In this document: piece after piece, positions 9,117 to 18,211 of the stretch | Layout: every line of letters begins with the position of its first letter | Numbering within the stretch: the stretch's first letter is position 1 | Assembly: GCF_001693255.1 (NCBI RefSeq) | Contig: NZ_CP016474.1 | Location: 1,754,661-1,818,660, forward strand | Source of the DNA: Picosynechococcus sp. PCC 7003 | Lineage (GTDB): Bacteria; Cyanobacteriota; Cyanobacteriia; Cyanobacteriales; MRBY01 | Reading direction: 5' to 3' | DNA: 64,000 nucleotides | Translations under genes and position numbers: made by a program | Notes under the pieces: generated by a model | What the model was told of the DNA's origin: nothing | The model's input: the letters and a program-made list of their open reading frames with translations, nothing else | Database searches by the model: none

Positions 9117-10334
9117 GTGAGTAACGTGGATTTTCGGAAATGGAGCGGCTTCATTGTTCTTCTGAGTTCCCTTTATATTCTCTGGCAAATTAAAGCGTTT
9201 TTACTGTTGTTACTCACGGCGGTGATCCTGGCCAATGCTCTCAATGTGCTGGTGATCAAGCTACAAACCTGGGGCGATCGCCTCGCGGCCCGTTTCAACC
9301 AACCCCTCCTGCGAATTGGACGCTCCTTTGCGGTCTTTACGGCCCTATTTCTTGTGGCATTAATCCTATGGCTTGCTTTAACCATCGTTATTCCACCTTT
9401 TATTGGCCAGTTCCAAATTCTGTTTAGCAAGCTCAACACAGGCTTCTATGAAATTGATGGGTGGTTAGATGCACAAATTCTCAGAATTGAAGAGAACTTT
9501 GGCTTGCAGATCAGCGAACAGTTACCGAACTTCGATGAGGTTATTCCACAACTCTCCACCCTCCTTAATGAGCTACTCAATCGTGGCTGGAGTCTATTTT
9601 CCGACTCCCTCAAGGTGCTTTTGAATGTCTTGTTGCTCACGGTTTTAACCTTGATGTTTCTAGCAGATCCCCAACCCTATCGCCAGGGATTTATTCGTTT
9701 GTTTCCGTCCTTTTATCGGCGGCGAGCAGACGAAATTTTGACCCTTTGTGACGCAGATCTCAAGGGCTGGGTAGCGGGCATTATGTTTAATATGTTTTGC
9801 ATTGGTGTGTTGAGCTATGTGGGCCTCTTGATTTTGGGGTTGTCATTGGCTTTACCCCAGGCAATTTTGGCTGGTTTACTAACCTTTATTCCCAATATTG
9901 GCCCCGCTTTGAGCGTGATTCCCCCCATCCTCATTGCTCTGTTGGAAGCTCCATGGAAAATCTGGGCAGTTTTGATCTTATATTTTGTAATTCAGCAGGT
10001 AGAGGGGAATGTTTTGACCCCCTGGGTGATGGCTCGGCAAGTATCCCTACTCCCCGCCGTAACGCTTCTGGCGCAGGTTTTGTTTGCTGTGACATTGCAG
10101 TTGGGTTTTTTGGGGCTATTTTTGGCATTGCCCCTGGCAGTTATCGGCCAAGTAATCGTTCGGGAAGTCTTGATCAAAGATATTTTAGACCCTTGGCAAG
10201 CGAAGGAAGAAGGCCAAGTATTGGCCATGGTTTCTGGAATTGTAGATATTGAATCCAGTCAATCAGTAGCCGCAGAACCAAGGGGAAAAACGCCAGAATT
10301 GCCGACGGACCATCCGCCGGAGTCCCCCAGTTAA
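9117..10334 (+). CDS. AI-2E family transporter
   Basis: About 405-residue inner-membrane protein of the AI-2E/PerM family of exporters and Na+/H+-type antiporters; substrates differ among members. Hydrophobic segments cluster at residues 10-40 and 70-95, then after a soluble amphipathic middle (residues 100-150) at 155-180 and in five or so segments from 220 to 350. Family-like stretches include PNIGPALSVIPPILIALL and VIQQVEGNVLTPWVM. The C-terminal 50 residues are soluble and Pro/Glu-rich. Start is uncertain: GTG 9117 follows AGG closely, and GTG 9126 and TTG 9108 are possible. Confidence 0.85.
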   Translation: MSNVDFRKWSGFIVLLSSLYILWQIKAFLLLLLTAVILANALNVLVIKLQTWGDRLAARFNQPLLRIGRSFAVFTALFLVALILWLALTIVIPPFIGQFQILFSKLNTGFYEIDGWLDAQILRIEENFGLQISEQLPNFDEVIPQLSTLLNELLNRGWSLFSDSLKVLLNVLLLTVLTLMFLADPQPYRQGFIRLFPSFYRRRADEILTLCDADLKGWVAGIMFNMFCIGVLSYVGLLILGLSLALPQAILAGLLTFIPNIGPALSVIPPILIALLEAPWKIWAVLILYFVIQQVEGNVLTPWVMARQVSLLPAVTLLAQVLFAVTLQLGFLGLFLALPLAVIGQVIVREVLIKDILDPWQAKEEGQVLAMVSGIVDIESSQSVAAEPRGKTPELPTDHPPESPS

Positions 10335-10393
10335 GGAAAACTTTGTGTACCCTTGTTAAGAGTGATTTTATTTCTGGTTGAGGAATTTGATGT

Positions 10394-11653
10394 ATGGGCG
10401 CGTCCCGGAGTGATTGGCGATCGCCAGTGGTCTTAAGTCTAGTTGTAAGCTGTGCTGTGAGCCTCAGTGGCTGTGGTGGTCAACCGCCCCAAGCCCAAAC
10501 TCCCCAGGGAGTACCGGTGAAATTCGAAACCTTAGACCCCGATCTGCTCGCCACCACCACTGAATATGTGGGGGTTTTAGAAGCTGATAATCTCGTTACC
10601 CTGAAACCAGAAGTAGACGGCATTGTCCAAGCCATTCAAATCCAAGAGGGGGATACGGTCGCGGCGGGAACACCTATTTTGACCCTCAAGTCAGAGCGCA
10701 GCCAGGCTTCTTTGCAACAGGCGATCGGCGGGGTAGAAGCAGCCCGGGCGGCCCAAACCAATGCCGAAGCCCAACTCAGTGCCGTCAATGCGGAAAAGCT
10801 CGAAGCCCAGGCCGATTTAAAACTCCGAGAACAAGATCTTCAACGGATTAAAAGCCTCGTGGATACCGGAGCTTTACCCAAGCGGGATCTCGACCAGAGC
10901 CAACGGGATCTAGAGGTGGCCAAGGCGCGACTAAATACCATTAATCAACGGATCAAAGCTGCCCAAGCGAGCGTGAACCAGGCCAAAGCTAATCTCCGCC
11001 AATCAAATAATACGGTGGCGATCGCCAACGAAGACCTCCGGGAAACTCAAGTAACAGCCCCCGTTACCGGCATCATTGGCGACTTAACCGTTCAACCAGG
11101 AGACTACCTCGAACGGGGAGCCACCATTGGCACCATTGCCCAAAATACGCGCCTTAGCCTCAACTTTTTTGTCCCCATCGAGCAGGCTGCTGATCTTCGT
11201 CTCTCCCTACCTGTCGAGCTGATTGACTATCGCACCCTAGAAACCGTAGGTCGGGGCCAAGTAAGTTTTATTTCCCCGGAAGTAGACCTTGCATCCCAAA
11301 CCATCCTGGCGAAGGCCAGCTTTGATAACCCTGACAATCGCCTTTTCACAGGACAACAGGTCAAAGCCAAACTCATTCTGAGTCAGCAAACGGGAGTTTC
11401 GGTTCCCGTCACCGCTGTGTCACGCATTGGCGCAGAAACCTTTGTCTTCGTCACTGCCCCCAATCCCGACGCCCAAGGGGAAAATGATCCGCCTTTAATT
11501 GCTGTGCAAAAACCCGTCACTTTAGGGGCCATTGAAGGCGATCGCTATCAAGTGCTAGAAGGCTTAACCACCGGAGAACAGGTGATTACCACGGGCATTC
11601 TCAATTTGACCGATGGCACCCCTGTCTTCCCCCAAACCGAGGAAGTCTTCTAG
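10394..11653 (+). CDS. RND-type efflux periplasmic adaptor (membrane fusion protein), lipoprotein
   Basis: 419-residue HlyD/AcrA-family adaptor linking an inner-membrane pump to an outer-membrane channel. The signal ends in a lipobox, LSGC (residues 24-27). The order is a biotinyl-lipoyl-like half (VTLKPEVDGIVQAIQIQEGD), a long alpha-helical hairpin (about residues 100-210, rich in Ala/Gln/Glu), the second lipoyl half (VTAPVTGIIGDLTVQPGDY), and beta-barrel and membrane-proximal domains ending DGTPVFPQTEEVF. AGGA nine bases upstream supports ATG 10394. No RND pump gene follows; the next gene is convergent, so the partner must be elsewhere. Confidence 0.88.
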   Translation: MGASRSDWRSPVVLSLVVSCAVSLSGCGGQPPQAQTPQGVPVKFETLDPDLLATTTEYVGVLEADNLVTLKPEVDGIVQAIQIQEGDTVAAGTPILTLKSERSQASLQQAIGGVEAARAAQTNAEAQLSAVNAEKLEAQADLKLREQDLQRIKSLVDTGALPKRDLDQSQRDLEVAKARLNTINQRIKAAQASVNQAKANLRQSNNTVAIANEDLRETQVTAPVTGIIGDLTVQPGDYLERGATIGTIAQNTRLSLNFFVPIEQAADLRLSLPVELIDYRTLETVGRGQVSFISPEVDLASQTILAKASFDNPDNRLFTGQQVKAKLILSQQTGVSVPVTAVSRIGAETFVFVTAPNPDAQGENDPPLIAVQKPVTLGAIEGDRYQVLEGLTTGEQVITTGILNLTDGTPVFPQTEEVF

Positions 11654-11667
11654 TAAAGCGCGAGAAG

Positions 11668-12168
11668 CTAGTTAATGCCGATCACATATTTGCGCCATTC
11701 GTGGTTGAGATCGTCCCGAGTGTATTTTAAAAGCTCGAAATAGAGGCTACTGTGGGGTTTGCGCGGCTGGATCAATAACTCCATTTCCGCTTCTTTGGGG
11801 GTGCGATTGCCCTTGCGCACATTGCAACGCATACAGGCGGTGACGAGGTTTTCCCAACTGTCTACGCCGCCCCGCGATCGCGGAATAATGTGGTCGAGGG
11901 TCAGTTGTTCGCCGCGCTTACGACAATATTGGCAGGTGTGGCGATCGCGTTCCAGAATATTTTTACGGGTCAGGGGAATCTCGCGGTAGGGCACTTTAAT
12001 GTAGTGGCGCAGGCGAATGACGGTGGGGAGAGGAAAATTCTGGTAAATGACGCGGCCATTGTGTTCTAGGCTTTCGGCCTTGTCTTTGAGCAACAACACC
12101 ACTGCCCGACGCCAACTGGTAATGTTGAGCGGTTCATAGGAGGCATTTAGCACCAATACCTTGGCCAT
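11668..12168 (-). CDS. HNH endonuclease
   Basis: 166-residue HNH nuclease of the type widespread in cyanobacterial genomes. An N-terminal domain (MAKVLVLNASYEPLNITSWR...) precedes the HNH core at about residues 90-135. The core has two CxxC pairs for structural zinc (CQYCRKRG and CMRCNVRKGNRTP) flanking the catalytic LTLDHIIPRSRGG and an Asn in WENLVTAC. No methyltransferase or phage genes are nearby, so it is a stand-alone nuclease. It ends 14 bases from the convergent efflux adaptor. Its biological role (repair, homing or defence) cannot be read from the sequence. Confidence 0.85.
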   Translation of the reverse strand: MAKVLVLNASYEPLNITSWRRAVVLLLKDKAESLEHNGRVIYQNFPLPTVIRLRHYIKVPYREIPLTRKNILERDRHTCQYCRKRGEQLTLDHIIPRSRGGVDSWENLVTACMRCNVRKGNRTPKEAEMELLIQPRKPHSSLYFELLKYTRDDLNHEWRKYVIGIN

Positions 12169-12315
12169 ATTCTCTGCGTAATGTTTAAAAGAAAGACGCT
12201 AGACTCAATATTTCCGCCTATGCTAGCACAGCTCTCAAAGACAGGGGGGCGTTGTCGCCATGGAGGCCATTACGCCACAATTTGTGTATATCCTTGATGA
12301 TTTAAACTTTTTTCA

Positions 12316-13239
12316 ATGAAAATTGCGATTACCGGTGCAACAGGTCTTGTGGGGCAACGCTTAGTTGAACGCTTGTACCCTACCCATGAGCTTTTAGTCT
12401 TGACCCGCAGCGAGGCCAAAGCCCAAGGTATTTTTCCAGCCTCAGCCTATCCGAAGCTCAAGATTGTGGCCTATATGCCCACGGAATCAGGCCCCTGGCA
12501 AGACTGTATTTCTGGCTGCGATGCGGTGGTGAATCTGGCCGGGGCTCCCATTGCAGAACAACGCTGGACACCCAGCTATAAGCAAGAAATTCGCCACAGT
12601 CGCCAGGGGGGAACAGAAAAAATCGTTGAGGCGATCGCCAAAGCCGCCCAAAAACCCCAGGTACTCATTAATCCCTCTGCTGTCGGCTATTACGGCACCA
12701 GTGAAACCGCCACCTACACTGAAACGAGTCCTCCCGGTAACGACTTCCTCGCAGACGTTTGTCAAGCCTGGGAAGCGGCGGCCCTAGAAGCCCAAAACCA
12801 CGGCACTCGCACCGTCATTCTCCGGTTTGGGATTGTCCTTGCCAAGGAAGGAGGCGCCCTCGCAAAGATGATTCTCGCTTTCAATACCTTTGTCGGTGGC
12901 CCCCTTGGTACAGGGAAGCAGTGGGTCTCTTGGATCCACCGCGATGACCTTGTTAGCTTGATTGAAATGGCCCTCACCCGCGCCGATTGGCAAGGTATCT
13001 ACAACGGCACTGCCCCCAATCCAGTCACCATGGAAACCCTGGCCCAAACCTTAGGCTCCGTGATGAAACGCCCGGCTTGGCTACCTGTCCCCGGCTTTGT
13101 TTTAGAATTACTCCTCAGTGATGGTGCAAAGGTCGTCTTAGAAGGGCAAAAAGTGCTCCCCAAACGGACTGAGGAGGCCGGTTTCCAGTTTAAATTTTCT
13201 GATCTCAAAGCCGCTCTGATCGATTTACTGGTTAATTAG
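12316..13239 (+). CDS. TIGR01777-type NAD-dependent epimerase/SDR protein
   Basis: 307-residue extended short-chain dehydrogenase-like protein of the YfcH/TIGR01777 group, sometimes labelled a cell-division inhibitor on thin evidence. The Rossmann motif MKIAITGATGLVGQRLVERL opens it. NLAGAPIAEQRWTPSYKQEIR is typical of the family. NPSAVGYYG carries the active-site Tyr, but the canonical YxxxK lysine is not evident. WVSWIHRDDLV and the C-terminal DUF1731-like segment (RPAWLPVPGFVLELLLSDGAKVVLEGQKVLPKR) complete the family pattern. Substrate unknown. Confidence 0.88.
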   Translation: MKIAITGATGLVGQRLVERLYPTHELLVLTRSEAKAQGIFPASAYPKLKIVAYMPTESGPWQDCISGCDAVVNLAGAPIAEQRWTPSYKQEIRHSRQGGTEKIVEAIAKAAQKPQVLINPSAVGYYGTSETATYTETSPPGNDFLADVCQAWEAAALEAQNHGTRTVILRFGIVLAKEGGALAKMILAFNTFVGGPLGTGKQWVSWIHRDDLVSLIEMALTRADWQGIYNGTAPNPVTMETLAQTLGSVMKRPAWLPVPGFVLELLLSDGAKVVLEGQKVLPKRTEEAGFQFKFSDLKAALIDLLVN

Positions 13240-13329
13240 ATCCTCAGTAGCATGACGATCCATCCATACTTTTTAGGGTTGGCACCCTATTATTTTTAAT
13301 CAAGATTTATCGTTCTTTTTTAACAAATC

Positions 13330-13614
13330 ATGTCTGAAATTATCACTGCCGCAGTAAGCGATCGCATTTGTAACCACATGAACAAAGACCATGGCGACGC
13401 GGTTCTCCTTTATGCAAAGCATTTTGGCCAGTGTCATCGTGCAGAAGCCGCAAAAATGTTGTCCCTTGATGAAACGGGGATGGCCCTTGAAGTGACTGAC
13501 ACAACCGGCACAGAAGCGGTACGGATTCCTTTCCCCAAAACCTTGGCCAACGCGAAAGAAGCTCACACTGTTTTAGTAGAAATGATGCAAGCGGCCCAAG
13601 CTGATCCCACCTAA
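13330..13614 (+). CDS. dri1: DUF2470 heme-binding protein, Dri1-like
   Basis: 94-residue stand-alone DUF2470 domain, the fold found at the C-terminus of HugZ-type heme oxygenases. It matches in length and motif the cyanobacterial Dri1 (Synechocystis Ssr1698), reported to bind heme and to interact with succinate dehydrogenase. Visible candidate ligands are H16 and H21 in NHMNKDHGDAVLLYAKHF and H79 in NAKEAHT; to my memory H79 is the axial ligand in Dri1. It stands alone between an SDR gene and a small membrane protein. The family call is firm; the Dri1 role is inferred. Confidence 0.8.
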   Translation: MSEIITAAVSDRICNHMNKDHGDAVLLYAKHFGQCHRAEAAKMLSLDETGMALEVTDTTGTEAVRIPFPKTLANAKEAHTVLVEMMQAAQADPT

Positions 13615-13841
13615 GTAAACTCCCAGCAACTTGAATCATAGTTTGTTTAAAACCGCCGATCTCAAGCACTCTGTGGGGGATGGGCGGTTTCTGAGTGGCC
13701 TGACACATCTCAAAATTTTATAAAAATTTAAGAATCATGTCCTTTACAGTATGCGTTCCATTTAATTGGTTACTCTAAAGTCAGTTCAATGCGCCATATC
13801 CCAAAGCAAACGAGCGCTTGTGGCTAAGGATCTCCTGACTT

Positions 13842-14123
13842 ATGAAAGCGACCCCTAGATTTTTCTCTTCACTGTTTATCACCGTTACGATGAGCTTTTT
13901 GGCGCCGATGGTGATTTGCGGTTTACTTTTGACTCTCTGTGCAGCGGTGGGGATTTTCCCTGGGGTAACCGTTGAACTGTTAACGGATGCCTTTAGTAAT
14001 ATCCTTAAAGTGTTTGGCAATGGACGCATTTGGGAAGGGGTCTTGGTCATTGCGATCGCCTGTGGTTTTGTCGGCGGTATGTTTGAAACCTTTAACTTTT
14101 ACTATTACCAAAACATGAACTGA
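13842..14123 (+). CDS. Small conserved membrane protein
   Basis: 93-residue hydrophobic protein starting MKATPRFFSSLFITV. Two membrane segments are visible, about residues 8-42 and 60-82. It ends FETFNFYYYQNMN, an aromatic soluble tail. No family recognised. It is transcribed with its neighbours on the plus strand, but gaps of over 130 bases on each side suggest its own promoter. Confidence 0.5.
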   Translation: MKATPRFFSSLFITVTMSFLAPMVICGLLLTLCAAVGIFPGVTVELLTDAFSNILKVFGNGRIWEGVLVIAIACGFVGGMFETFNFYYYQNMN

Positions 14124-14259
14124 GGAACTAAATCCCTGGGGGCGACCGTCTTAGGACATAACGGAAAATTACGATTGGTTACCATGGAAATAGGTAAATT
14201 CTTGGTTTGTCATCCAATCTACCTTCCCTATTAAAAACAGCCACAGGAACACAAGCATC

Positions 14260-15129
14260 ATGTTGCATCGCCGGAAAAAACGCTGGATGTATGGTCTATT
14301 AGCCTGCATTGTCGCGATCAGCGTCAACCTTGCGACACCCACCGTAAGCCAGGCGGGTTTTTTTGAAAATCTTTTACGGGGCGTTTTGATCTGGGGGGTA
14401 CAGAGTTATCAAATCTCCAATCTCTCGGATGCCCAGGAACAGGACTTTGGTCAACAAATTCACAATGAACTGACCCGTTCCGGCCAGGTAAAACTCTATC
14501 AAAATCAGCGGGTTGTAAGTTACATCAACGAAATTGGTCAACGCCTCGCTCGCCAAAGTACACGCCCCAATTTAAATTACAGATTCTTTGTCGTAGAAGA
14601 TGACAGTGTGAATGCCTTTGCCACCATGGGGGGCTACAACTACGTCAACACAGGACTGATAAAAACCGCCGCCAATGAGGCAGAACTTGCCAGTGTGATT
14701 GGCCATGAAATTGGTCACATTGCGGCGAAACATTCCCTAGAACAGATGAGAATGCAGGCACGGAACCAGGGGATTCTGGCGGCGACGGGCTTGGATAGTA
14801 GTCAGATTGTTCAGTTGGGGGTGGCGATCGCCGTTGATTATCCCAACAGTCGCAGCGACGAAACGGAAGCAGATGATCTCGGATTTAATATGTTGACCCG
14901 GGCCGGTTATGCCCCAGAGGCGATGGCTTCCTTTATGAAAAAGTTAATGGCTGCCAACAGTGGTGGCGGTCGTCCCCCTGAATTTTTGAGTACCCACCCA
15001 GCCACCAATGATCGGATTGCTCGACTTCAAAATAAAGCAGCTCGTTATGCTGGTAATCCCCAAGGCTCGCTCTACGCGGAGGGGTTAAATCAGCAACGTT
15101 ATCGGAGTCGGATGTCGCCCCTGCTTTAA
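14260..15129 (+). CDS. M48-family zinc metalloprotease, secreted
   Basis: 289-residue periplasmic protease related to BepA/YfgC and LoiP. The N-terminus has a basic start and a hydrophobic signal (LLACIVAISVNLATPTVSQA) with a cleavage site near residue 30. The catalytic motif HEIGH is at residues 149-153 in VIGHEIGHIAAKHS, and the third zinc ligand is the Glu in SRSDETEADDLGFNML. STHPATNDRIARLQ is the usual C-terminal motif. No TPR domain follows, so it is the short form. A role in envelope protein quality control is inferred from the family. Confidence 0.92.
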   Translation: MLHRRKKRWMYGLLACIVAISVNLATPTVSQAGFFENLLRGVLIWGVQSYQISNLSDAQEQDFGQQIHNELTRSGQVKLYQNQRVVSYINEIGQRLARQSTRPNLNYRFFVVEDDSVNAFATMGGYNYVNTGLIKTAANEAELASVIGHEIGHIAAKHSLEQMRMQARNQGILAATGLDSSQIVQLGVAIAVDYPNSRSDETEADDLGFNMLTRAGYAPEAMASFMKKLMAANSGGGRPPEFLSTHPATNDRIARLQNKAARYAGNPQGSLYAEGLNQQRYRSRMSPLL

Positions 15130-15268
15130 ATTCTTTGGTCTTAACTCAGTTTTTTAGGCGATCGCTCTTCCCCCGGGCGATCGCCTTGTGTGTGTACCGA
15201 TGGGCAAAAAAATCCCCCATGGTGTTGGGGGAATAGCAAATCCTGCTTTATGGATGAAAGTAAGACTG

Positions 15269-15754
15269 TTAACGGCCGCCGCCCTGTTTTTGTTTGAGGA
15301 TATCGAACATGGCATCCTGAATTTGTTCCTGGAGAGTCGGGTTATTGGGCAACTGATTACTAATGCGATTAAAGGTGCTGCGGGGCATAATATCGTCGAT
15401 GAGATTGGGCAAGACATTGTTGCAGTAGTTGCGTACTTTCCCAATGGCAGCACGGTTATTGAGGCGGTTAATGCTTTGGGGCTGATCGCAGCGAATTTCC
15501 CAGTCCGGTTTGCGGCCAATGAGATTTTCGACTTCCAGCAGGAGATTATCCATGCTGTTGTTGCCGTAGATCGCCAGATAAGCCTCGGCATAGCGATTGA
15601 TGTCTGCGGTGCTCGGTTGTTGGGCGATCGCCTGATTTTGCCAGCCAAGAATTTCCGGTTTGAGGGTTAATTGGGGGGCTAGCCCCAAGCCCAGGGAGCT
15701 GAGGGTGAGGCAACTGCCCAGCAGATAATCTTGGAAGCGACGGGGTAAAAGCAT
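15269..15754 (-). CDS. Secreted hypothetical protein (possibly DUF4168-like)
   Basis: 161 residues. The first 45 form a long hydrophobic signal region with a plausible cleavage after QAIAQ. The mature part is polar and helical, with INRYAEAYLAIYGNNSMDNLLLEVENLIG and a conserved-looking centre containing two Cys (EIRCDQPQSIN and VRNYCNNVLPNLID) that could form a disulfide. The alternation SxADINRYAEAYLAI recalls DUF4168 proteins, but the match is uncertain. It lies between an M48 protease and holA, both with independent orientation or spacing. Confidence 0.55.
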   Translation of the reverse strand: MLLPRRFQDYLLGSCLTLSSLGLGLAPQLTLKPEILGWQNQAIAQQPSTADINRYAEAYLAIYGNNSMDNLLLEVENLIGRKPDWEIRCDQPQSINRLNNRAAIGKVRNYCNNVLPNLIDDIMPRSTFNRISNQLPNNPTLQEQIQDAMFDILKQKQGGGR

Positions 15755-15874
15755 AATGACCGATGGGGAATAAAAATCAGCGATGGCAAATTTTAAACGT
15801 ATTCAATATTAAAGAATAGGTTTTAGGGAGGGAAGTTCCAGGGGAAAAGTTTTTTCTGCCATGATTCCAAGGGT

Positions 15875-16855
15875 TTAACGGAAATGCTGACAGAGTTCAA
15901 GGATCTTCGTCGGGAGAATCTCCGTGGCGATCGCCCCTTGTTTTAGACCGGCTTCAAGTTCGAGCAAAATCGGCAGGGTTTTGAGGAGTTGCTGGCTCCG
16001 CAACCGGGCAATCTCTTTTTTGAGAAAATATAGACGTTTGGGATTTTTGAGATCCGCGAGTTTGGCGATCGCCTGATCGTCCCGTTCCCCCGCCTCAATC
16101 ATTACCTTGATAATTGTCCATAATCGGAATTGCCCGATTAATGTCGCCACAATCCGCAGAGCTGGTTCATTTTGCGCCAACAGTTCCCCCACTAGTTGAA
16201 TGGCTAAACCACCATTGCCTTCCCGGATCGCCTCACAAAGTTGCAAGCTATTTTGGTTCGTTGCTGCCACCAGGATTTGAATGTCAGATTGAGTTAGCGG
16301 TTGTGTCCGGTTCCCTTGATAAATTCTGAGCTTTTCCAACTCATTCCAGAGCCGCCGCGTATCATTTCCCACCGCCTCACCGAGCAATTCTGTGGCTTGT
16401 CGATCTAAATTCACCCCCAATTCCCGCGCTGTTGCTTTAACGCGATCCGCAAGGGCTTCCGTTTGCCAGGGAGGAATCGGCGAAAACTCTCGCACTTTGG
16501 CGTGTTCATGGATAAATTTTGTCGATTTTAGCCGCTTGTCCGGTTTTTTTCGACTGGTGATAAGGAGATGGGAGCTATCTGGGACGACGGGCAACGTGCG
16601 TTGTAATTCCTGTAAAAGACTATCTGAACAGGATTGACACAGGGTTGCTTCATTGAGCCAGATCAAGCGTCCTCCCATGCCAAAGGGCGGCGTCATCACC
16701 TCGTTGAGGGCATCAATGGTACTTTCCTCTTTGCTGCCGTCGTAGGTCTGAAAATTAAACGATAGCCACGCCGGATCTAAGACCGATTGCTTAATCTGAT
16801 CCACCGCTTGGGCGATCGCAAAATCATCCTCTCCCCAGAAAAAATACACCGCCAT
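15875..16855 (-). CDS. holA: DNA polymerase III delta subunit
   Basis: 326-residue clamp-loader subunit that opens the beta sliding clamp during replication. It begins MAVYFFWGEDDFAIAQAVDQIK, the typical HolA opening (Y-G-E-D). A AAA+-like fold without a functional Walker A follows, with LLITSRKKPDKRLKSTKFI in the delta' interacting region. The mid-part ELLGEAVGNDTRRLWNELEKL is the conserved domain-II/III hallmark. It diverges from ycf3 with only 68 bases between starts, so their promoters overlap. Confidence 0.9.
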   Translation of the reverse strand: MAVYFFWGEDDFAIAQAVDQIKQSVLDPAWLSFNFQTYDGSKEESTIDALNEVMTPPFGMGGRLIWLNEATLCQSCSDSLLQELQRTLPVVPDSSHLLITSRKKPDKRLKSTKFIHEHAKVREFSPIPPWQTEALADRVKATARELGVNLDRQATELLGEAVGNDTRRLWNELEKLRIYQGNRTQPLTQSDIQILVAATNQNSLQLCEAIREGNGGLAIQLVGELLAQNEPALRIVATLIGQFRLWTIIKVMIEAGERDDQAIAKLADLKNPKRLYFLKKEIARLRSQQLLKTLPILLELEAGLKQGAIATEILPTKILELCQHFR

Positions 16856-16923
16856 CGCAATCCGCTAAAATCACAAACAAAGCAAGGTAAAGTAAATAGA
16901 GCATCCCTCGCAACGTAACCATT

Positions 16924-17445
16924 ATGCCCAGAACACAGCGCAACGATAATTTCATCGACAAAAGCTTTACGGTGATGGCCGATATCATCCTCAAAATTCT
17001 GCCCACCAACAACCGCTCCAAAGAAGCCTTTGCCTACTATCGCGATGGGATGTCGGCCCAAGCTGATGGGGAATATTCCGAAGCCCTCGAAAACTACGAA
17101 GAAGCCCTGAGACTCGAAGATGACCCCAACGATCGTAGCTATATCCTCTACAATATGGGCCTCATTTATGCCAGCAACGGCGATCACCGTAAAGCCCTAG
17201 AACTCTACCATGAAGCCATTGATCTCAACCCTCGGATGCCCCAGGCTTTAAATAACATTGCTGTGGTCTACCACTACCAAGGCGAAAAGGCGAAGCAAGC
17301 CGGCAATGAAGACGAATCGGAAGCGCTCTTTGATAAAGCCGCCGAATATTGGAAGCAGGCGATCCGCATTGCGCCAAACAACTACATCGAAGCCCAAAAC
17401 TGGCTAAAAACCACTGGCCGCTCGGAAATGGACGTCTTTTTCTAA
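16924..17445 (+). CDS. ycf3: Photosystem I assembly protein Ycf3
   Basis: 173-residue TPR protein at the thylakoid membrane required for assembling PSI, which interacts with PsaA/PsaD. It starts [20 protein letters not shown], as in cyanobacterial and chloroplast Ycf3. Three TPR units follow: about residues 35-68 ([20 protein letters not shown]), 72-105 ([20 protein letters not shown]) and 112-150 ([20 protein letters not shown]). gatC follows after 55 bases. The first 37 bases around the start are echoed at 18505-18541. Confidence 0.97.
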   Translation: MPRTQRNDNFIDKSFTVMADIILKILPTNNRSKEAFAYYRDGMSAQADGEYSEALENYEEALRLEDDPNDRSYILYNMGLIYASNGDHRKALELYHEAIDLNPRMPQALNNIAVVYHYQGEKAKQAGNEDESEALFDKAAEYWKQAIRIAPNNYIEAQNWLKTTGRSEMDVFF

Positions 17446-17500
17446 ATTAGCCCGTCATTAAAACTTTAAAAAAGCAAGCATTCACATTGAGAATTTAAAC

Positions 17501-17794
17501 ATGATTGATCTTGAACAGGTTCGCAAGGTTGCCCATTTGGCACGGTTGGAATTGACGCCGGAAGAGGAACAACGTTTACCATCCCAACTCAGTGCGATTT
17601 TGGATTATGTCGAACAACTCAGCGAACTGGACACGGACAATGTAGAGCCGACTACCAGAGCCATTGATGTGAGTAATATTACCCGCGCCGATGAGCAAAA
17701 AACCTTTGGCGATCGCCAATTGCTGCTAGACAATGCCCCGGATCGCGAAGAAGACTACTTCCGCGTCCCCAAGATCCTCGGCGAAAGCGAATAG
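17501..17794 (+). CDS. gatC: Asp-tRNA(Asn)/Glu-tRNA(Gln) amidotransferase subunit C
   Basis: 97-residue small subunit of the GatCAB complex, which converts misacylated Glu-tRNA(Gln) to Gln-tRNA(Gln). Normal length. Family hallmarks are MIDLEQVRKVAHLARLELTPEE, LSAILDYVEQLSELDTDNVEPT and the end REEDYFRVPKILGES. gatA and gatB are not in the window, which is usual in cyanobacteria. It follows ycf3 and ends in a terminator. Confidence 0.95.
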   Translation: MIDLEQVRKVAHLARLELTPEEEQRLPSQLSAILDYVEQLSELDTDNVEPTTRAIDVSNITRADEQKTFGDRQLLLDNAPDREEDYFRVPKILGESE

Positions 17795-17817
17795 ACCATT
17801 ATTCTTTGAGTATTGTT

Positions 17818-17865
17818 AGCCAGGTTTCTCTGTTTACCGCCATGGGGAGATCTGGCTGCTTTTTT
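17818..17865 (+). terminator. Terminator after gatC
   Basis: AGCCAG (17818-17823) pairs with CTGGCT (17852-17857), with further TCTC/GAGA pairing inside the stem, followed by GCTTTTTT. It abuts the 3' end of the convergent hicB. Confidence 0.75.
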
Positions 17866-18211
17866 AGATTTCTTGATCAACAGACTGCACCGCTTCCTGC
17901 AGAATCTCTGTAATCCACTTGTTAATGCTAATATTTTTGCTGGTCGTAATCATTGAGATTTCCCGGTGTAGCTCCGGCGGCACTCGCAAATTAAACCGTC
18001 CTGAATAGTCTTTTGTTGGCTTAATCCCTTTTTCGGCACAGACTTCGAGAAAAGTATTAAGAGAATTTCTAAATTCCTGGCGGAGTTCTGCTGGATTACT
18101 ACCATAAAAATCTGCGCCGCCATTTAACCCCAAGATTTCGCCGCGAAATAAGTCGAGTTCGGGATCATACTCAATTTTTGCTCGATAACCATCAAGAATC
18201 ATCATGTTCAT
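17864..18211 (-). CDS. hicB: HicB-family antitoxin
   Basis: 115-residue antitoxin. The N-terminal partially degraded RNase-H-like fold (LDGYRAKIEYDPELDLFRGEILGLNGG) is typical of HicB. The C-terminal ribbon-helix-helix (FNLRVPPELHREISMITTSKNISINKWITEILQEAV) would bind the operator and autoregulate the pair. It lies directly downstream of the hicA frame; in the uninterrupted toxin frame the hicA stop and hicB start overlap as ATGA at 18208-18211. The antitoxin appears intact although the toxin is interrupted. Confidence 0.85.
   Translation of the reverse strand: MNMMILDGYRAKIEYDPELDLFRGEILGLNGGADFYGSNPAELRQEFRNSLNTFLEVCAEKGIKPTKDYSGRFNLRVPPELHREISMITTSKNISINKWITEILQEAVQSVDQEI

Noticed and set aside
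11668-12168. HNH gene as part of a restriction-modification or defence island
   Set aside because: No methyltransferase, helicase or other defence genes nearby; stand-alone HNH proteins of this type are common in cyanobacteria.
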